Below, in pieces: positions 31,060 through 42,180 of a DNA stretch of 64,000 nucleotides. The notes below the pieces were generated by a model, which had not been told where the DNA came from, made no database searches, and saw nothing but the letters and a program-made list of their open reading frames with translations. This DNA is from Globisporangium splendens (Eukaryota; Oomycota; Peronosporomycetes; Pythiales; Pythiaceae), in assembly GCA_006386115.1 (NCBI GenBank), contig VFIW01000121.1, positions 106,526-170,525 on the forward strand, read 5' to 3'. The position numbers and the translations under genes were made by a program. The first letter of the stretch is position 1; each line of letters starts with the position of its first letter.

Positions 31060-34000
31060 ATGAGGATGGAAGGCGGGGGACTGAGGTCGCCGTCCGCCAC
31101 CAACTTTGTGAACCCCAAGTCGTCGTTGTCCGAGCGCCGCACGACGTGGAACTACATCAAGGCGCTCATGTGGAAGAACTTGCTGCTCAAGCGCCGCAAC
31201 CTGGTCGGGACCATTCTCGAAATTGCGATGCCGGCGATTTTCATCCTGCTGCTCGGGCTGCTCAAGAACCTGACGACCGATGTGGACGTGCCCAGCGGCT
31301 GGAGCGACGACACGACCGTGCCAGGAAACGATACCCTCGGCACATCCTACAACCTCTATCAGCCGGTTGGCTCGTTTATTACGTGGGTGCCGACGTCGTT
31401 ACCCAAGTACAACATGTACGAGAGCTCGCTCACGGGTTTGATCCTCATGCTCGGCCATCAGTCGGTCGCCGATGGACTGAACATGGATGAACTCTCGGCG
31501 GCAGATCTCGAGACGTGCACCCAGGGAGTGAAGAAGTATGGTGCCGTGTCGACCAACACGTCGTCGCCGAACCGCGTTCCTGAGGCGTGCGCCGGCAAGA
31601 TCGCGCCGTACAAGATTGGAATCGCCCCAGACACCGCATTCACGCGCCAGTATTTCATGAAGACAATGGAGCTGTGGTACCCTCGTGTGATACTGGCAAA
31701 TGGAACGTCGTCGCCTCAAGTGCCGTCGTTTGAAGATAGCGTCGAGTTTTTCGAAACAGGCGACGCCTTTCAAGAGTACGTTGAGAGTAAAGAGTATGGC
31801 ACGGCTCTCAACAAGCCTCGCATCTATGGCGGCATCGTGTTTGACACTTTCCCTTCAGATGCCGCGATTGGTACGTTCAGTTCGATCGAGTACACGCTTC
31901 GACTGAACTCGACCAACAGTGCGAAAGGAGACATGGGGTTCATTCCTAAGACGTCCGAAGCGGAGATCGCTGCGTTCCAGCGTAAGATCGATGACGAAAA
32001 GTACTCTCGCTACGCGGTGACCGGATTCATGACCCTCCAGACGCTTGTGACGCGTTTTGTGACCTGCATGCCAAAGTGGGACGCCAGCACCAAGACGACG
32101 ACAGGAGAGTGCCAGCGCTCTCAAGCTACTGCTACGAACAGCACTGCGCTCGATGATCGCCTCATCTCCACGTTGAGCAACGACGCACTGATCAAGGCTG
32201 CTCTACCTTCGTTCTCAACCGATTCGACCGATTTTTCCAGTGTGCTAGCAGCCATGCCTGCGGCATCCAAGGAAGCTTTGTTGAAGCCTCTCCGCCAAGC
32301 GCCTCAGCCATACCTTGGAGCTTCGGTTGCTCCATTCCCCATCGACGCATTCACGAGCTCTCCATTTTACGACAGTGTGAAGGACGTGTTTGCGCTCGTC
32401 TTTATTTTGGCGTACTTGTACATGATCTCGCGCGTGCTGGTTGTGTTCATCCACGAGAAAGAATCGCGCATGCGTGAATTCATGAAGATTCTGGGCGTCA
32501 AGGAGAAAGCGATCCTGATCTCGTGGTACATCACGTACATTGGCATCACCTTCGTCGGCGCTATTTTGCAGGCATTCGCCGGTTTGGTTGGGGTGTTCAG
32601 TAACAGTTCCGTGGTCCTGGTCTTCCTGTTCTTTTTCCTGTTTGGGACAAGCGTGCTGGCGTTCGGTTTTCTGGTGAGCGCCGTTTTCAGCAAAGCTCGA
32701 ACCGGGTCGTTCGTGGGCATGATCCTGTTTTTCCTGATGTACTTTGTGTCGAGCACATTCACGGAGGAAACATCGGAAAACTCGAAAACGATCGCGTCGG
32801 TGCTGTCCCCGGTCGCACTTTCATTTGGCGTCAAAGTGATGTCAAATTTGGAATCCACTGGCCAAGGAGTCTCATTCGGGAACATGAACGTCGTGAATGA
32901 GAACTACCGCTTCAGCACAACGCTACTAGCGTTCCTTCTCGATACGGTCCTCTACACGCTCATCGGTTTGTACTTTGAGAAAGTGATCCCGAAAGAGTGG
33001 GGCACGACCTTGAAGTGGTACTTCCCCGTCTCGCCTTCGTACTGGAGGAGCAAGCGCAAAGGTGTCGTGGCTCAAAAGCCGAACCCGGACGACGCTTTGC
33101 TCGATAATGTTGTGCTGGACGTGAACCCGAACTTCGAGCCTGTCAACAACGACCTTCGCGAGCAAGAACGCAATGGAAGCGCTCTGTCCGTTCAGCGGTT
33201 GCGCAAGGTGTTCCCAGTCCCTGGCGGCGAGAAGATTGCGGTGAAGGGATTAAACCTGGTGATGTACAAGGACCAGATCACATGTTTGCTCGGCCACAAC
33301 GGTGCTGGCAAGACGACGCTGATCTCCATGCTGACTGGCATGACTGCGCCGTCTAGTGGAGATGCTACCTTCCGCGGGATGTCGCTGAACGACGATATGG
33401 ATGAGATTCGTGAGTCTTTGGGTATCTGCTTCCAGCACGATGTGCTATTTGGTCAGCTGACTGTCGAGGAACATTTGCTGATTTTCGGTCAGATCAAGGG
33501 ATACGTGAACGAAGAGTTGAAAGCAGTCGTGGAGAACCAGATTCGTGAGGTCGGGTTGACGGAGAAGCGCCATGTGAAGTCCAGCGAGCTGTCGGGAGGT
33601 ATGAAGCGCAAATTGTCTGTGGCGATTTCGCTGCTCGGTGACAGTTCTCTGGTGTTCCTGGATGAGCCAACGTCTGGTATGGACCCGTACAGTCGTCGTA
33701 GTACATGGGAGATCTTGCTGAACAACCGCAACGATCGTGTGATGGTGTTGACGACCCACTTTATGGACGAAGCTGACATTTTGGGCGATCGCATTGCTAT
33801 CATGGCTGAGGGAGAAGTTCGTTGCTGTGGCTCTTCGTTGTTCTTGAAGAACCGATATGGCGCTGGGTACAACTTGACGCTGGTGAAGGATGAAGCAGGC
33901 TGCAACGACAACAACTTGATCGGCTTCATTCAGTCGTATATTCCGAATGCCCAAGTGTTGAGCAACGTGGGTAGTGAGATCGCGTTCCAGCTTCCATTGG

Positions 34001-36963
34001 CGAGTTCATCTGGATTTGCTGCTATGTTTGCCGAAATGGATAACCAGCTGTCGAAGTTGGGACTTTTGTCGTACGGAGTGTCGGTGACGACGTTGGAAGA
34101 GGTGTTCATCAAGGTGGCTGAAGCGAACGATGAAGACAACCAGCACACGCTTGCGAAACATGCTCGGACTGGAACTCCTGCGCCGAGCCCGACACACAGT
34201 GCTGATGGTGTAGTCACCCAGCCAACTGGTATGTTCATGACCCACCTGCAAGCGTTGTTGCTCAAGCGTTTCCGTGTTGCAAAGCGTGACAAGAAGATGC
34301 TGTTCTACAGCATGTTTCTCCCTGTGCTTCTGCTGCTGCTTGGTTTGAAATTGCAAACTGGAAGCTCATTCACCAAGAGCGATCCAAAGGTAGCTTTGAC
34401 GACTGAAGCATTCTCTGCCAAAGAGATGAGCCCGACGCCATTCTACTGCCAAGCTGATTTGGGCAACGAATGGTGCAGCAGTATGATGGGCTCTTCGTAC
34501 TTCACCGGCGCGCAGCCTCAGCAGATATCAAATACTGTGATTACACAACCCGCCTTCCAGTCAAGCTCGCCAACGGTGTTTGGAGTGGAGTACACGAATC
34601 CTTCAATCAACCAATCGGACGCTACTGGCTACGAGCTTCGCCTCGGTGAAGAAGTGTACAAGCGAGGATACGGGATTGATCAGCCGGCTACAGAGGGTCA
34701 ATATGGTGCGTACTTGGTCCACGGGGACAGCAACCAGAATTTACTTGGATACAACTTGATGGTGAACACGACTGCGTCTCATAGTGCGCCGATCTTCAAG
34801 GCGCTCATCGACCAGGCGATCTACCGATTTTTTGCATCGAACACCAGCGATCAAGCTTCGTCAGGAACTGTGAACTTGATCGTGAACAATCACCCGCTGC
34901 CATTGTCGGCATCGTCGAAAGCGTTGTTCGGATCGTTTATGGCGTTTTCTTCGTGCACGTTGATCGTCATCGCGTTCTCCTACTTCCCAGCATCCATTGT
35001 GACGTTCCTGGTCAAAGAGAGACAACCAGAGCACAACTCGAAACACCAACAGTTGGTGTCGGGTGTGTCTCTCCCAGCCTTCTGGCTGTCTAACTACTTG
35101 TGGGATCTGATGATTTACATGGTGCCGTTTGCTGCTGCCGTTATCCTGATCAAGTTGTTTGATATTGCTGCGATGACGGGTAGTAGTGATTGCACCTCTT
35201 GCACGTCGTCGACCTTCCCAGCTGTGATCTTGCTCTTCCTTCTCTTTGGTCTCGCGGTTTGCCCGTTCACGTACTGCTTGTCGTACGTGTTCAAGGAGCA
35301 CGCGTCGGCTCAAACGTACACGATCATGATCAACTTCCTTATCGGCGTTGTGCTGTTGGTGGTATCATTCATAATGAGTATTATCGGCTCAACCAAATCG
35401 GTTAACGACATCCTCCTCTTCCTTTGGCGCTTCTCCCCACTCTTCAACCTTGGCAACGGGCTGATGAACCTGGTCATGGCAGAGGTAATTGCTATCGGTG
35501 GAAGCACAGGGAAGAAGAACGATCCGTTCAGCACCGACATCATGGGCTTCGAGTTGATTTACCTCGCGTTGTCGACTATCATCTTCGGGACGCTGGCTGT
35601 TGGCATCGACTACGCGTTGACGTTCCCACAGATCAAGAGCATGACAGCAGGAGATCACAGCGTGGACAACGAGAATCACGTGGATGACATTGACGTCCAG
35701 AAAGAAGCGCAGCGAGTGGCTTCTGGCGGTGCAGACGGCGACATGATCAAGCTGCACAACCTGCGCAAGGTGTACAAGGGAGGGAAAGCTGCCGTCCGCA
35801 ACCTGTCGTTTGGGCTGAAGCGCGGCGAATGCTTTGGGTTCCTCGGCATCAACGGTGCGGGAAAGACGACGACGATGAAGATGCTCACGGGCGACGTCGT
35901 ACCATCGAGCGGCAGTGCGACGCTCAGCGGTTTCGATATCCTGACTCAGCAAATTGAAGTGCGCCGCCAGATCGGATACTGTCCTCAGTTCGACGCTCTG
36001 TTTGACTTGCTGACTGTCCGCGAGCACTTGGAGCTGTTTGCGCGCATCAAGGGCGTGTCGTCTGCAGAGTTGAACAACGTGGTGGCGGGCAAGATCGAGC
36101 AGATGAACCTGAGCTCGTTCGAGCACAAGCTGGCTGGCAGTCTGAGTGGCGGTAACAAGCGCAAGCTGTCGGTGGCGATCGCGATGATCGGGAACCCTCA
36201 GATCGTCTTTTTGGACGAACCGTCGACGGGTATGGACCCTGTGTCGCGCCGATTCATGTGGGATGTGATCGCGGACATTTCGACGCGCAGCAAGTCCTCG
36301 ACGATCGTATTGACGACCCACAGCATGGAAGAATCGGAAGCGCTGTGCTCTCGCGTCGGCATCATGGTCGGCGGTCGTATGCGTTGCCTGGGCAGTGTGC
36401 AGCACTTGAAGACTCGATTCGGGGACGGTCTGGTGCTTGACGTGAAGCTGGCGACGCTGACGCCAGAGGAGTTGCATGAGATGGTTGACCAGCATTTCGG
36501 TGGTGGCGACACGTACTTGACGCCTGCGGACTTGAAGGAGAAGTGCCGCTCATTCGGGAACGCGAAGTTGGCAGAGCGTGTGGTGGCGTCGCACCCGACG
36601 GGGTACAACCTGGCTGCGGCAATGGAGCGCGACGGGTTTGTGCGCGCGGAAGCGTTCTGCTCGTGGTGCGTGGAAGAGACGCGTTTCGATGTGTTGAACG
36701 ACTTTTTGAAGAAATCGTTTGGTGCGGACGGCGTGGTCGTGATGGAGCGCCAGAACGATTTCTGTCGCCTCAAGCTTCGTGGGTCGAACGACCAGCTCAA
36801 GTTGTCCAAGGTGTTCGCTTTGGTCGAGAGTGTGAAGACGACGATGCACGTTCGCGAGTACAGCGTGTCGCAGACGACACTGGAGCAGATCTTCAACCAG
36901 TTTGCGTCGCAGCAAGCGGAGGAGCAGGGCGTCGCTCGCGGCATGTACCAAAATGCAGCCTAA
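31060..36963 (+). CDS. ABCA-subfamily full-size ABC transporter (copy 2)
   Basis: 1967-aa paralogue of the protein at 468-6407, colinear from SLSERRTTWNYIKALMWKN to the C-terminal GVARGMY. It has the same TMD1-NBD1-TMD2-NBD2 order. NBD1 has GHNGAGKTT near 744, LSGGMKRKLS near 843 and LVFLDEP near 862. NBD2 has GINGAGKTT near 1595, LSGGNKRKLS and IVFLDEP. Both sites appear catalytically complete. Differences from copy 1 concentrate in the two large extracytosolic loops and the inter-half linker (after about residue 1030), while NBDs and helices are nearly identical, as expected if the substrate-facing loops diverge. ATG 31060 is followed in frame by another at 31066. Substrate unknown; lipid or sterol transport is typical of the subfamily. 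Confidence 0.95.
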   Translation: MRMEGGGLRSPSATNFVNPKSSLSERRTTWNYIKALMWKNLLLKRRNLVGTILEIAMPAIFILLLGLLKNLTTDVDVPSGWSDDTTVPGNDTLGTSYNLYQPVGSFITWVPTSLPKYNMYESSLTGLILMLGHQSVADGLNMDELSAADLETCTQGVKKYGAVSTNTSSPNRVPEACAGKIAPYKIGIAPDTAFTRQYFMKTMELWYPRVILANGTSSPQVPSFEDSVEFFETGDAFQEYVESKEYGTALNKPRIYGGIVFDTFPSDAAIGTFSSIEYTLRLNSTNSAKGDMGFIPKTSEAEIAAFQRKIDDEKYSRYAVTGFMTLQTLVTRFVTCMPKWDASTKTTTGECQRSQATATNSTALDDRLISTLSNDALIKAALPSFSTDSTDFSSVLAAMPAASKEALLKPLRQAPQPYLGASVAPFPIDAFTSSPFYDSVKDVFALVFILAYLYMISRVLVVFIHEKESRMREFMKILGVKEKAILISWYITYIGITFVGAILQAFAGLVGVFSNSSVVLVFLFFFLFGTSVLAFGFLVSAVFSKARTGSFVGMILFFLMYFVSSTFTEETSENSKTIASVLSPVALSFGVKVMSNLESTGQGVSFGNMNVVNENYRFSTTLLAFLLDTVLYTLIGLYFEKVIPKEWGTTLKWYFPVSPSYWRSKRKGVVAQKPNPDDALLDNVVLDVNPNFEPVNNDLREQERNGSALSVQRLRKVFPVPGGEKIAVKGLNLVMYKDQITCLLGHNGAGKTTLISMLTGMTAPSSGDATFRGMSLNDDMDEIRESLGICFQHDVLFGQLTVEEHLLIFGQIKGYVNEELKAVVENQIREVGLTEKRHVKSSELSGGMKRKLSVAISLLGDSSLVFLDEPTSGMDPYSRRSTWEILLNNRNDRVMVLTTHFMDEADILGDRIAIMAEGEVRCCGSSLFLKNRYGAGYNLTLVKDEAGCNDNNLIGFIQSYIPNAQVLSNVGSEIAFQLPLASSSGFAAMFAEMDNQLSKLGLLSYGVSVTTLEEVFIKVAEANDEDNQHTLAKHARTGTPAPSPTHSADGVVTQPTGMFMTHLQALLLKRFRVAKRDKKMLFYSMFLPVLLLLLGLKLQTGSSFTKSDPKVALTTEAFSAKEMSPTPFYCQADLGNEWCSSMMGSSYFTGAQPQQISNTVITQPAFQSSSPTVFGVEYTNPSINQSDATGYELRLGEEVYKRGYGIDQPATEGQYGAYLVHGDSNQNLLGYNLMVNTTASHSAPIFKALIDQAIYRFFASNTSDQASSGTVNLIVNNHPLPLSASSKALFGSFMAFSSCTLIVIAFSYFPASIVTFLVKERQPEHNSKHQQLVSGVSLPAFWLSNYLWDLMIYMVPFAAAVILIKLFDIAAMTGSSDCTSCTSSTFPAVILLFLLFGLAVCPFTYCLSYVFKEHASAQTYTIMINFLIGVVLLVVSFIMSIIGSTKSVNDILLFLWRFSPLFNLGNGLMNLVMAEVIAIGGSTGKKNDPFSTDIMGFELIYLALSTIIFGTLAVGIDYALTFPQIKSMTAGDHSVDNENHVDDIDVQKEAQRVASGGADGDMIKLHNLRKVYKGGKAAVRNLSFGLKRGECFGFLGINGAGKTTTMKMLTGDVVPSSGSATLSGFDILTQQIEVRRQIGYCPQFDALFDLLTVREHLELFARIKGVSSAELNNVVAGKIEQMNLSSFEHKLAGSLSGGNKRKLSVAIAMIGNPQIVFLDEPSTGMDPVSRRFMWDVIADISTRSKSSTIVLTTHSMEESEALCSRVGIMVGGRMRCLGSVQHLKTRFGDGLVLDVKLATLTPEELHEMVDQHFGGGDTYLTPADLKEKCRSFGNAKLAERVVASHPTGYNLAAAMERDGFVRAEAFCSWCVEETRFDVLNDFLKKSFGADGVVVMERQNDFCRLKLRGSNDQLKLSKVFALVESVKTTMHVREYSVSQTTLEQIFNQFASQQAEEQGVARGMYQNAA

Positions 36964-37811
36964 GTTTTTGTTACTAGTGATAGCTGAAATTGAACAACTG
37001 CTGTAGCTATTCGCGCTATCATTCTTCATATTCTTTATATGATCAAAAGTTGAATTCATATGCCACCCTCCGAGCGTTTCTCTCTGCTGCCAGCAGTAAT
37101 GCACGTTGATACTCCTTGCGTGGAATTGAACGTTATAAATTCCACCTCAAGGCCAAATGCGTTGTAAGTGTCACATCTTGGACGCTTTCGACTTGAACTC
37201 ACTGTAAATGCAAAGTGCACAAACTGTCTTTGAGCACTTGGGGAAACGTCGACACACTGAGCGGACTACCGTGTAAGAATCACACTATTTCGAACTTCTG
37301 TGCATCAATAATTGTATGGTAGAAGGTGGGTGGGTGGGGCGAACGCTGTGTTGTTCTGTAGGCAGGTGCATAGCGATATCAACAGAGGACAGTATCCGCA
37401 CATAGTACAGTGGCTGCTGGCACAAACCTCGCCACATACGCTCACATCGCCAGATCACACCAGCGCAAGAAAGTAAACCATTCATGAGATGATCCAATGT
37501 GCAAAGTGCAACACCGTATATTTCGCATAATAAACGCGCAATATTACAATGAAAATCTCCTGTAAGAGCCTTGGTTTAAGTCATTTTTCTCTTTGAAAGT
37601 TGTTATAAGGTTGATTGAAATCTTGAACACATCGCGTTCGAATGGGGTCAGGGCGGGTAAGTGTCAAAAAGGTCGCTCATTCCAAACGCCGAGCTGTTGT
37701 CTAAAACATGCAACCAATGAAACCACAACTCTAGAGTTAAAAGTTGGCAAATAACCTCACGCAACACTGATACAAGGTTAATAGTTCGACCTGGTACAAA
37801 TTGCTGCTGTC
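36964..37811. other. 3' flank of ABCA copy 2
   Basis: AT-rich 0.85 kb with no recognisable gene, ending at the left edge of the transposon nest. No RNA gene or tandem repeat seen. Confidence 0.5.
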
Positions 37812-38203
37812 TGCCAGTAATGGGGCTTCCCATTACATGGGTTCTTGGGTCCAGAGAGTGTGGGTCATACCCACACCGGTTCCACCACTCTCTACAAACC
37901 CACCCGTTAGCCCATCAACACTGTATGTAGCCACTTGCATTTTAGCCAATAAGAACTTTCTATTAAAGTTTAATCTCATTGGATAATAGTCGGATTGGAC
38001 ACCCGACTATCTACCAATCGAAGACGCCGTAGGAACAACCCATCAGATTTGCATTTCAAACCTTAAGATTTCAATTCTCTTTTTGCACGTTATCGCGCAA
38101 AGCTCCCTTCCTTCTTTTGGACACAGCGTCACCGCTGTGTCCTTCCTCTCACCTGCGCTTCCTCAACGCACGTGTACGCCGTGTAACGGGGATTCCCGTT
38201 GCA
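37812..38203 (+). mobile_element. Second type of LTR (plus orientation) with adjoining primer-binding-site start
   Basis: About 390 bp. Its left part carries the same kind of terminal hairpin as the other LTRs (GTAATGGG...CCCATTACATG at 37817-37840). Its right end GTTGCA is followed by CCTGGTAGC, the same bases that follow the 5' LTR at 42829. The interior of this element is missing: after CCTGGTAGC the sequence becomes the inverted LTR at 38213. It therefore looks like a 5' LTR of a related but distinct family interrupted at its primer-binding site. The left boundary is uncertain by a few bases. Confidence 0.5.
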
Positions 38204-38212
38204 CCTGGTAGC

Positions 38213-38820
38213 TGTAAGAGACTATCCGAGACAGCCTCAAACACAGCACCCACGCTCGCGCTTGAGAGGAAGACTTGAGAGGAACTTGGCAAAAATGCAA
38301 CTGAATTGAAATGAGCTTATGGTTCCTGACACTACATACAAAACGCCACTAGGACTCCTACAGGTTTTATGCATAAAACCTAAACATGCAGAAATAAAAC
38401 CTATGAATCTGATATATAAAACCTTGGGTACACTGAGGTTGAACCTACGGGATCTTCGAGAAACTTGAACTTGAAGTACCGCGAAGATTCCCTGCGAAGT
38501 GATTGGCTCACGCCACTCACTCCAGGTGGCAGAGACACGTCCGTCTCATCACCAGTGTTGTTTCCCCAGTAGGAACCATCATTCACATGTCTCGAGTACT
38601 GCTGTGCGTAATCACACCGAACATCAATGATTGCGAGCGACCAACACTCAACTCAGACACAGATTGCTCTGACGTCAGACGATGACGTCACCTGTGCATG
38701 TGGGGATCACTTTTGTGTGCTTCACCCAATATCTTCGCACCCACAATGCACTTCCACAAGGTGGTGTGTGACACACGCACAGAGCCACGTTGCATGTAAT
38801 GGCAACCTTAGCCCATTACA
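38213..38820 (-). mobile_element. LTR (minus orientation), 3' LTR of gypsy copy 2
   Basis: 608 bp, minus-strand start TGTAATGGG, end CTCTTACA. Diverged from the 650-bp LTRs but colinear, lacking a segment around the repeated GTACTGATCAGTAC words. Purine tract on its interior side (plus-strand TCATCCCTCCCTT, 38821-38833). Paired TGACGTCA octamers at 38670 and 38683. Confidence 0.7.
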
Positions 38821-38877
38821 TCATCCCTCCCTTAAAGTTCCATCATGGATTTTACTTCTTTCGGAAGAGGTACCCGC

Positions 38878-38893
38878 TCTCACTTTCCAATTG
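38878..38893 (+). promoter_or_regulatory. Initiator of the retroelement antisense gene (copy 2)
   Basis: TCTCACTTTCCAATTG matches the oomycete initiator at about 13 of 16 positions. Predicted start at 38882 is 15 nt before the ATG at 38897, as in the other copies. Confidence 0.65.
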
Positions 38894-38896
38894 ACC

Positions 38897-39916
38897 ATGA
38901 AGCGATCAAGCGACCAAGCGAAGCGGCAGCGGACGACTCCCGGGTTGTACGACATCTCCGCTATTTGCAAGAAGCGTGGAGGACGTCGATTCTACAAGGA
39001 GTTGTTCTTCCTCTGGCGCAAGATGTCCGGCAGCGACGATCCTGGCCAGTCCAGCACAGCGAAGCTTGAGTCGTGGAAGACGTTTGTCCGACTCGAGAAC
39101 GAGAATCTTGTCGAGCGTTTGCTAGGGAACCTAGGAGGCACGCTCGAGAACGACCATAAAGAGCTTGGCTCTCGTCGTTCTAGTGCTCGCAAGAGCACTA
39201 CAAGCTCTGCTCGTAGCTGTGAACCACGTCGGGAACATCAGACTGAAGAGTCTCTCGAGGTTCCCACGTGTCTGAGTCCGGTGGATAGCCAAGCCACCGT
39301 ACTCTGTAGAAGCGTTGACGGTTCAACGACTTCTCTCCTCGACGACGAGTCGATCGATCCTCATGATCGACTATCGACTCAACGATCCAACGGCGCTCTC
39401 CCTGATGATCGATCAGAGGAGGTGGGGTTGAACGCGAAAACGATTGAGCGACTCTGGAAGAGTGCTTACCGTGCTCAGATCGAGGCTCTTGAAGTTCGCA
39501 ACACGGTACTCGAAGACCGGTGCGAAAGCCTCGAAGACCGGTTGAAGGAGCAGGAGTCGAAGATCGACTTGCTGCTCGATGGTCTTGCCCAGCGTTCGGC
39601 AATGGAGTCACGTTTCGAACAGAGGTCCGAGAAGATTCAAGTCGAGCTTGAACGACTCCAGAAGGCTGAGAAAGCCCGTGATGCGTATCGCGAACGTCTA
39701 CTGCGCTCTGTGGAAGAGGCAGGGGTTTCTCTTGAGATACTTCGGAAGGAGTATCATGGTCGCCTTCTCGCGTTGGAGACAATAAAGGACGAGTCCTTTG
39801 ATGTGCTTCAGCGCCTTTATGCCGAGAAGAAGCTCCATGACGATGAGTTACAGACTCTTCGCGAGCTGGTGGAGCGACTTCAGGATCAACTTGATCGTCT
39901 GCCAAAGGCTCTATAG
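38897..39916 (+). CDS. Retroelement antisense coiled-coil protein (copy 2, complete)
   Basis: 339-aa protein encoded opposite to pol. The N-terminal 100 residues are basic and contain FYKELFFLWRKM and SWKTFVRLENEN, shared with the two other copies. A Ser/Arg-rich variable linker follows, then a long heptad-like coiled coil from about residue 175 to the end (TIERLWKS...LEDRCESLEDRLKEQESK...LRELVERLQDQLDRL). Nucleotides 39198-39916 overlap the chromodomain/integrase end of pol on the other strand, while the first 100 codons lie between the pol stop and the 3' LTR, free of pol constraint, and are still conserved. It is not gag, which would lie at the 5' end in sense. Function unknown; nuclear or gag-interacting roles are only guesses. 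Confidence 0.7.
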   Translation: MKRSSDQAKRQRTTPGLYDISAICKKRGGRRFYKELFFLWRKMSGSDDPGQSSTAKLESWKTFVRLENENLVERLLGNLGGTLENDHKELGSRRSSARKSTTSSARSCEPRREHQTEESLEVPTCLSPVDSQATVLCRSVDGSTTSLLDDESIDPHDRLSTQRSNGALPDDRSEEVGLNAKTIERLWKSAYRAQIEALEVRNTVLEDRCESLEDRLKEQESKIDLLLDGLAQRSAMESRFEQRSEKIQVELERLQKAEKARDAYRERLLRSVEEAGVSLEILRKEYHGRLLALETIKDESFDVLQRLYAEKKLHDDELQTLRELVERLQDQLDRLPKAL

Positions 39917-42180
39917 GGTTCGCTGACCCACTTGGAAGGTAAGGCTTTAGTCGACCTACGTAGAACGTAGGGTGTAGTCGCATGCGTTTAGGAATGTCTA
40001 GTGTGTAGGCATCACCATTGCATTTAACCACCTTGAACGGTCCAATGAACCTTGGCAGAAGCTTCGAGCTTCCCAAGTTGGACACTGCATGTTCAGGCAG
40101 GTTCGCCGTGCTAAGTAATACAAGATCGTTGATCTTATAAACTTGCTTGTTCTTCCTTCCGCTCTTGTCTGCTTGCTCCTTTTGCAGATCCTGAGCCTTC
40201 GCGATTGCGTCTCGAACAAACCTCACAACGGCTTGTCTCCTCACAACAAAGTCATCGACTTGCTGCTCTTCACGACTTGTTAGGTCGTCGAGGGGTTTCA
40301 TCGAGTCAAAATTGGCTTTCAACTCGGAAGCAGCATTCAGGTCATAAGACGACTTCGGCTTGTTATCATGAGCCGGAGTCCCTCCCCCACTTAAGGTAGA
40401 GACCTCACCCATTATGGAAGCAGGCACTCGAGGGTGAATGCCATAGTTCATATAAAATGGAGAGTGACCTGTCGAGACATGCGTGGAGTTGTTCAACGCA
40501 AACTCGGCAAGAGGGAGAAACTCACTCCACTCTCCGAAAGACGTCGCATAACTGCGCAACACGTCTTCCAGGACACGATTCACTCGTTCAGTTTGACCAT
40601 CTGTCTCTGGGTGTGCTGCTGTTGACATGGATAGTTTCGTATCCAAAATGCCAAGCAGAGTACGCCAGAATCTGGATGTAAACCGAGTGTCACGGTCTGA
40701 TACGATCTCTGAGGACAGACCATGTAGGCGGAACACCACGTCTACAAAGACTTTCGCAGTCATCTCTGCCGAGATCTTGTCCGAGACCGGGGTAAGATGC
40801 ACCATCTTACTGAATCGGTCCACAAACACCAGGACACCATTCCTGCGATGTTTGTCCCTTGGAAGTCCGAATATGAAATCCATACTCACAGACTTCCAAC
40901 TGTCCTGAGGGACAGGTAATGAACGAAGTGGGGCCCGAGTAGAGCCGGATGGCTTAACTCTTTGGCACACTTCGCAAGTACGCACATACTTGCGAACCCA
41001 CTTGTACATGTGAGGTCAGTAGTAATCTCGAGACAAGTTGAGAAACGTTTTCTCACGTCCGAGATGGCCACTCGAAGGACCGTCATGATACTCGTACAAG
41101 AGTCGATGACGCAGACCTTCGTCGTTGGGGACAACGATCCTCGCTGGATCCCCTTCGTCAACCGCATAATACAACAGCTCATTGTGCATGCTGTAACGGT
41201 GAACACGCGATCTTGCTCTTGATGGGAGGTTTTGGAGTGCCTTATCTGAGGGATTCTTGAAATACTTGATCAAGTCTTGACATGCTTCGTCTCTCTTGTA
41301 GCCCTCAGTGATTTCTTCTTGGATTGTGCTTGTCACTCCCGTAGCAATCGCGTTGACGTCTTCACAGAGTCGGCACGCTCCGTTCGTGTCGTCACTCTTG
41401 TTCTTCGGATCATAGTCCGGACGTCTTGACAAAGCGTCAGCAAGTATGTTGGACTTGCCGGGCTTGCAGTGTACAACAAAGTTATACTCAGCAAAGAAGG
41501 AAAACCATCTTGCCATTCTTTGCGATAGGTGAGGCGTCTTTACAGCTGTCCGCAGTGATGCGTGATCAGTGTAAATAGCGAACTGCTCCTCACCAAGCAA
41601 ATAGACTCGGAACTTTGCCAATGCATACTTCATGGCCAAAAGTTCTTTGTCATGGACCGGATAGTTCCTTTCTGCGGGCCTGAGTTGTCGTGATTGATAC
41701 GACACAACTCTTTCTTTGCCCTCATCATCGTGTTGCATCAGTGCACACCCGATGGCATAATCGCTCGCATCGCAGACTACATGGAACGGCTTCTCATGAT
41801 CTGCGAGAACTAGGACAGGAGCTTCTCTTAAGCTCTTCTTCACTTCAGCAAACGCTGCCTGATGCTCCTCAGACCACTCCCACTCATTGTCCTTTTTCAA
41901 GGGACTCGTGAGAGGTTGCACTAATGCTGCGTAATTGCGTGTGTATTTGTGCAGGTAGTTCGCCAAACCCAACCACTGGCGTAGTTGTTTGACATTCTGA
42001 GGAATAGGCCAATCGTCAATAGCCTTGACTTTCTCAGGACCAGCTCGAATGCCATTCTTGCCAACAAAGCAACCGAGTACAGGGATCTCAGGGACGGAGA
42101 AGATGCATTTCTTCAAGTTAGCGTATAATTTGTTTTCACGCATAACCTGAAAAACTTGACGGAGATGTTCAAGGTGAACA
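39198..42180 (-). pseudogene. Gypsy pol fragment: RT end, RNase H, integrase, chromodomain (copy 2)
   Basis: One reading frame of about 990 codons interrupted by a single TGA at 41016-41018, exactly where copy 3 has Trp (DYYWPHMYKW). Upstream of it are the RT thumb (LYANLKKC, LGCFVGKNGI) and RNase H with all three acidic positions visible (DASDYAIG, DKELLAMKY, YTDHASLR). Downstream are the integrase zinc finger (H..H..CEVCQ), the DDE residues (SMDFIFG, VSDRDTRF, ETDGQTERVNR) and a C-terminal chromodomain (FYRVRWLGYPPDSDTWEP) that places it among chromoviruses. The N-terminal half is cut at 42180 by the neighbouring LTR. An enzyme from this copy would be non-functional. Confidence 0.85.

Larger units (their letters stand above)
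38213..42180 (-). mobile_element. Ty3/gypsy chromovirus copy 2 (5'-truncated, minus orientation)
   Basis: Comprises, from right to left, the end of reverse transcriptase, RNase H, integrase and chromodomain, then PPT and 3' LTR. The 5' LTR, gag, protease and most of RT are missing: the pol frame stops abruptly at 42180 against the LTR of copy 3. Confidence 0.85.

Noticed and set aside
39198..41009. Integrase-chromodomain segment of copy 2 as an independent gene starting at MYKWVRK
   Set aside because: It is in frame with the upstream RNase H and separated only by a TGA at the position of a Trp in copy 3, so it is part of one broken pol, not a separate gene.
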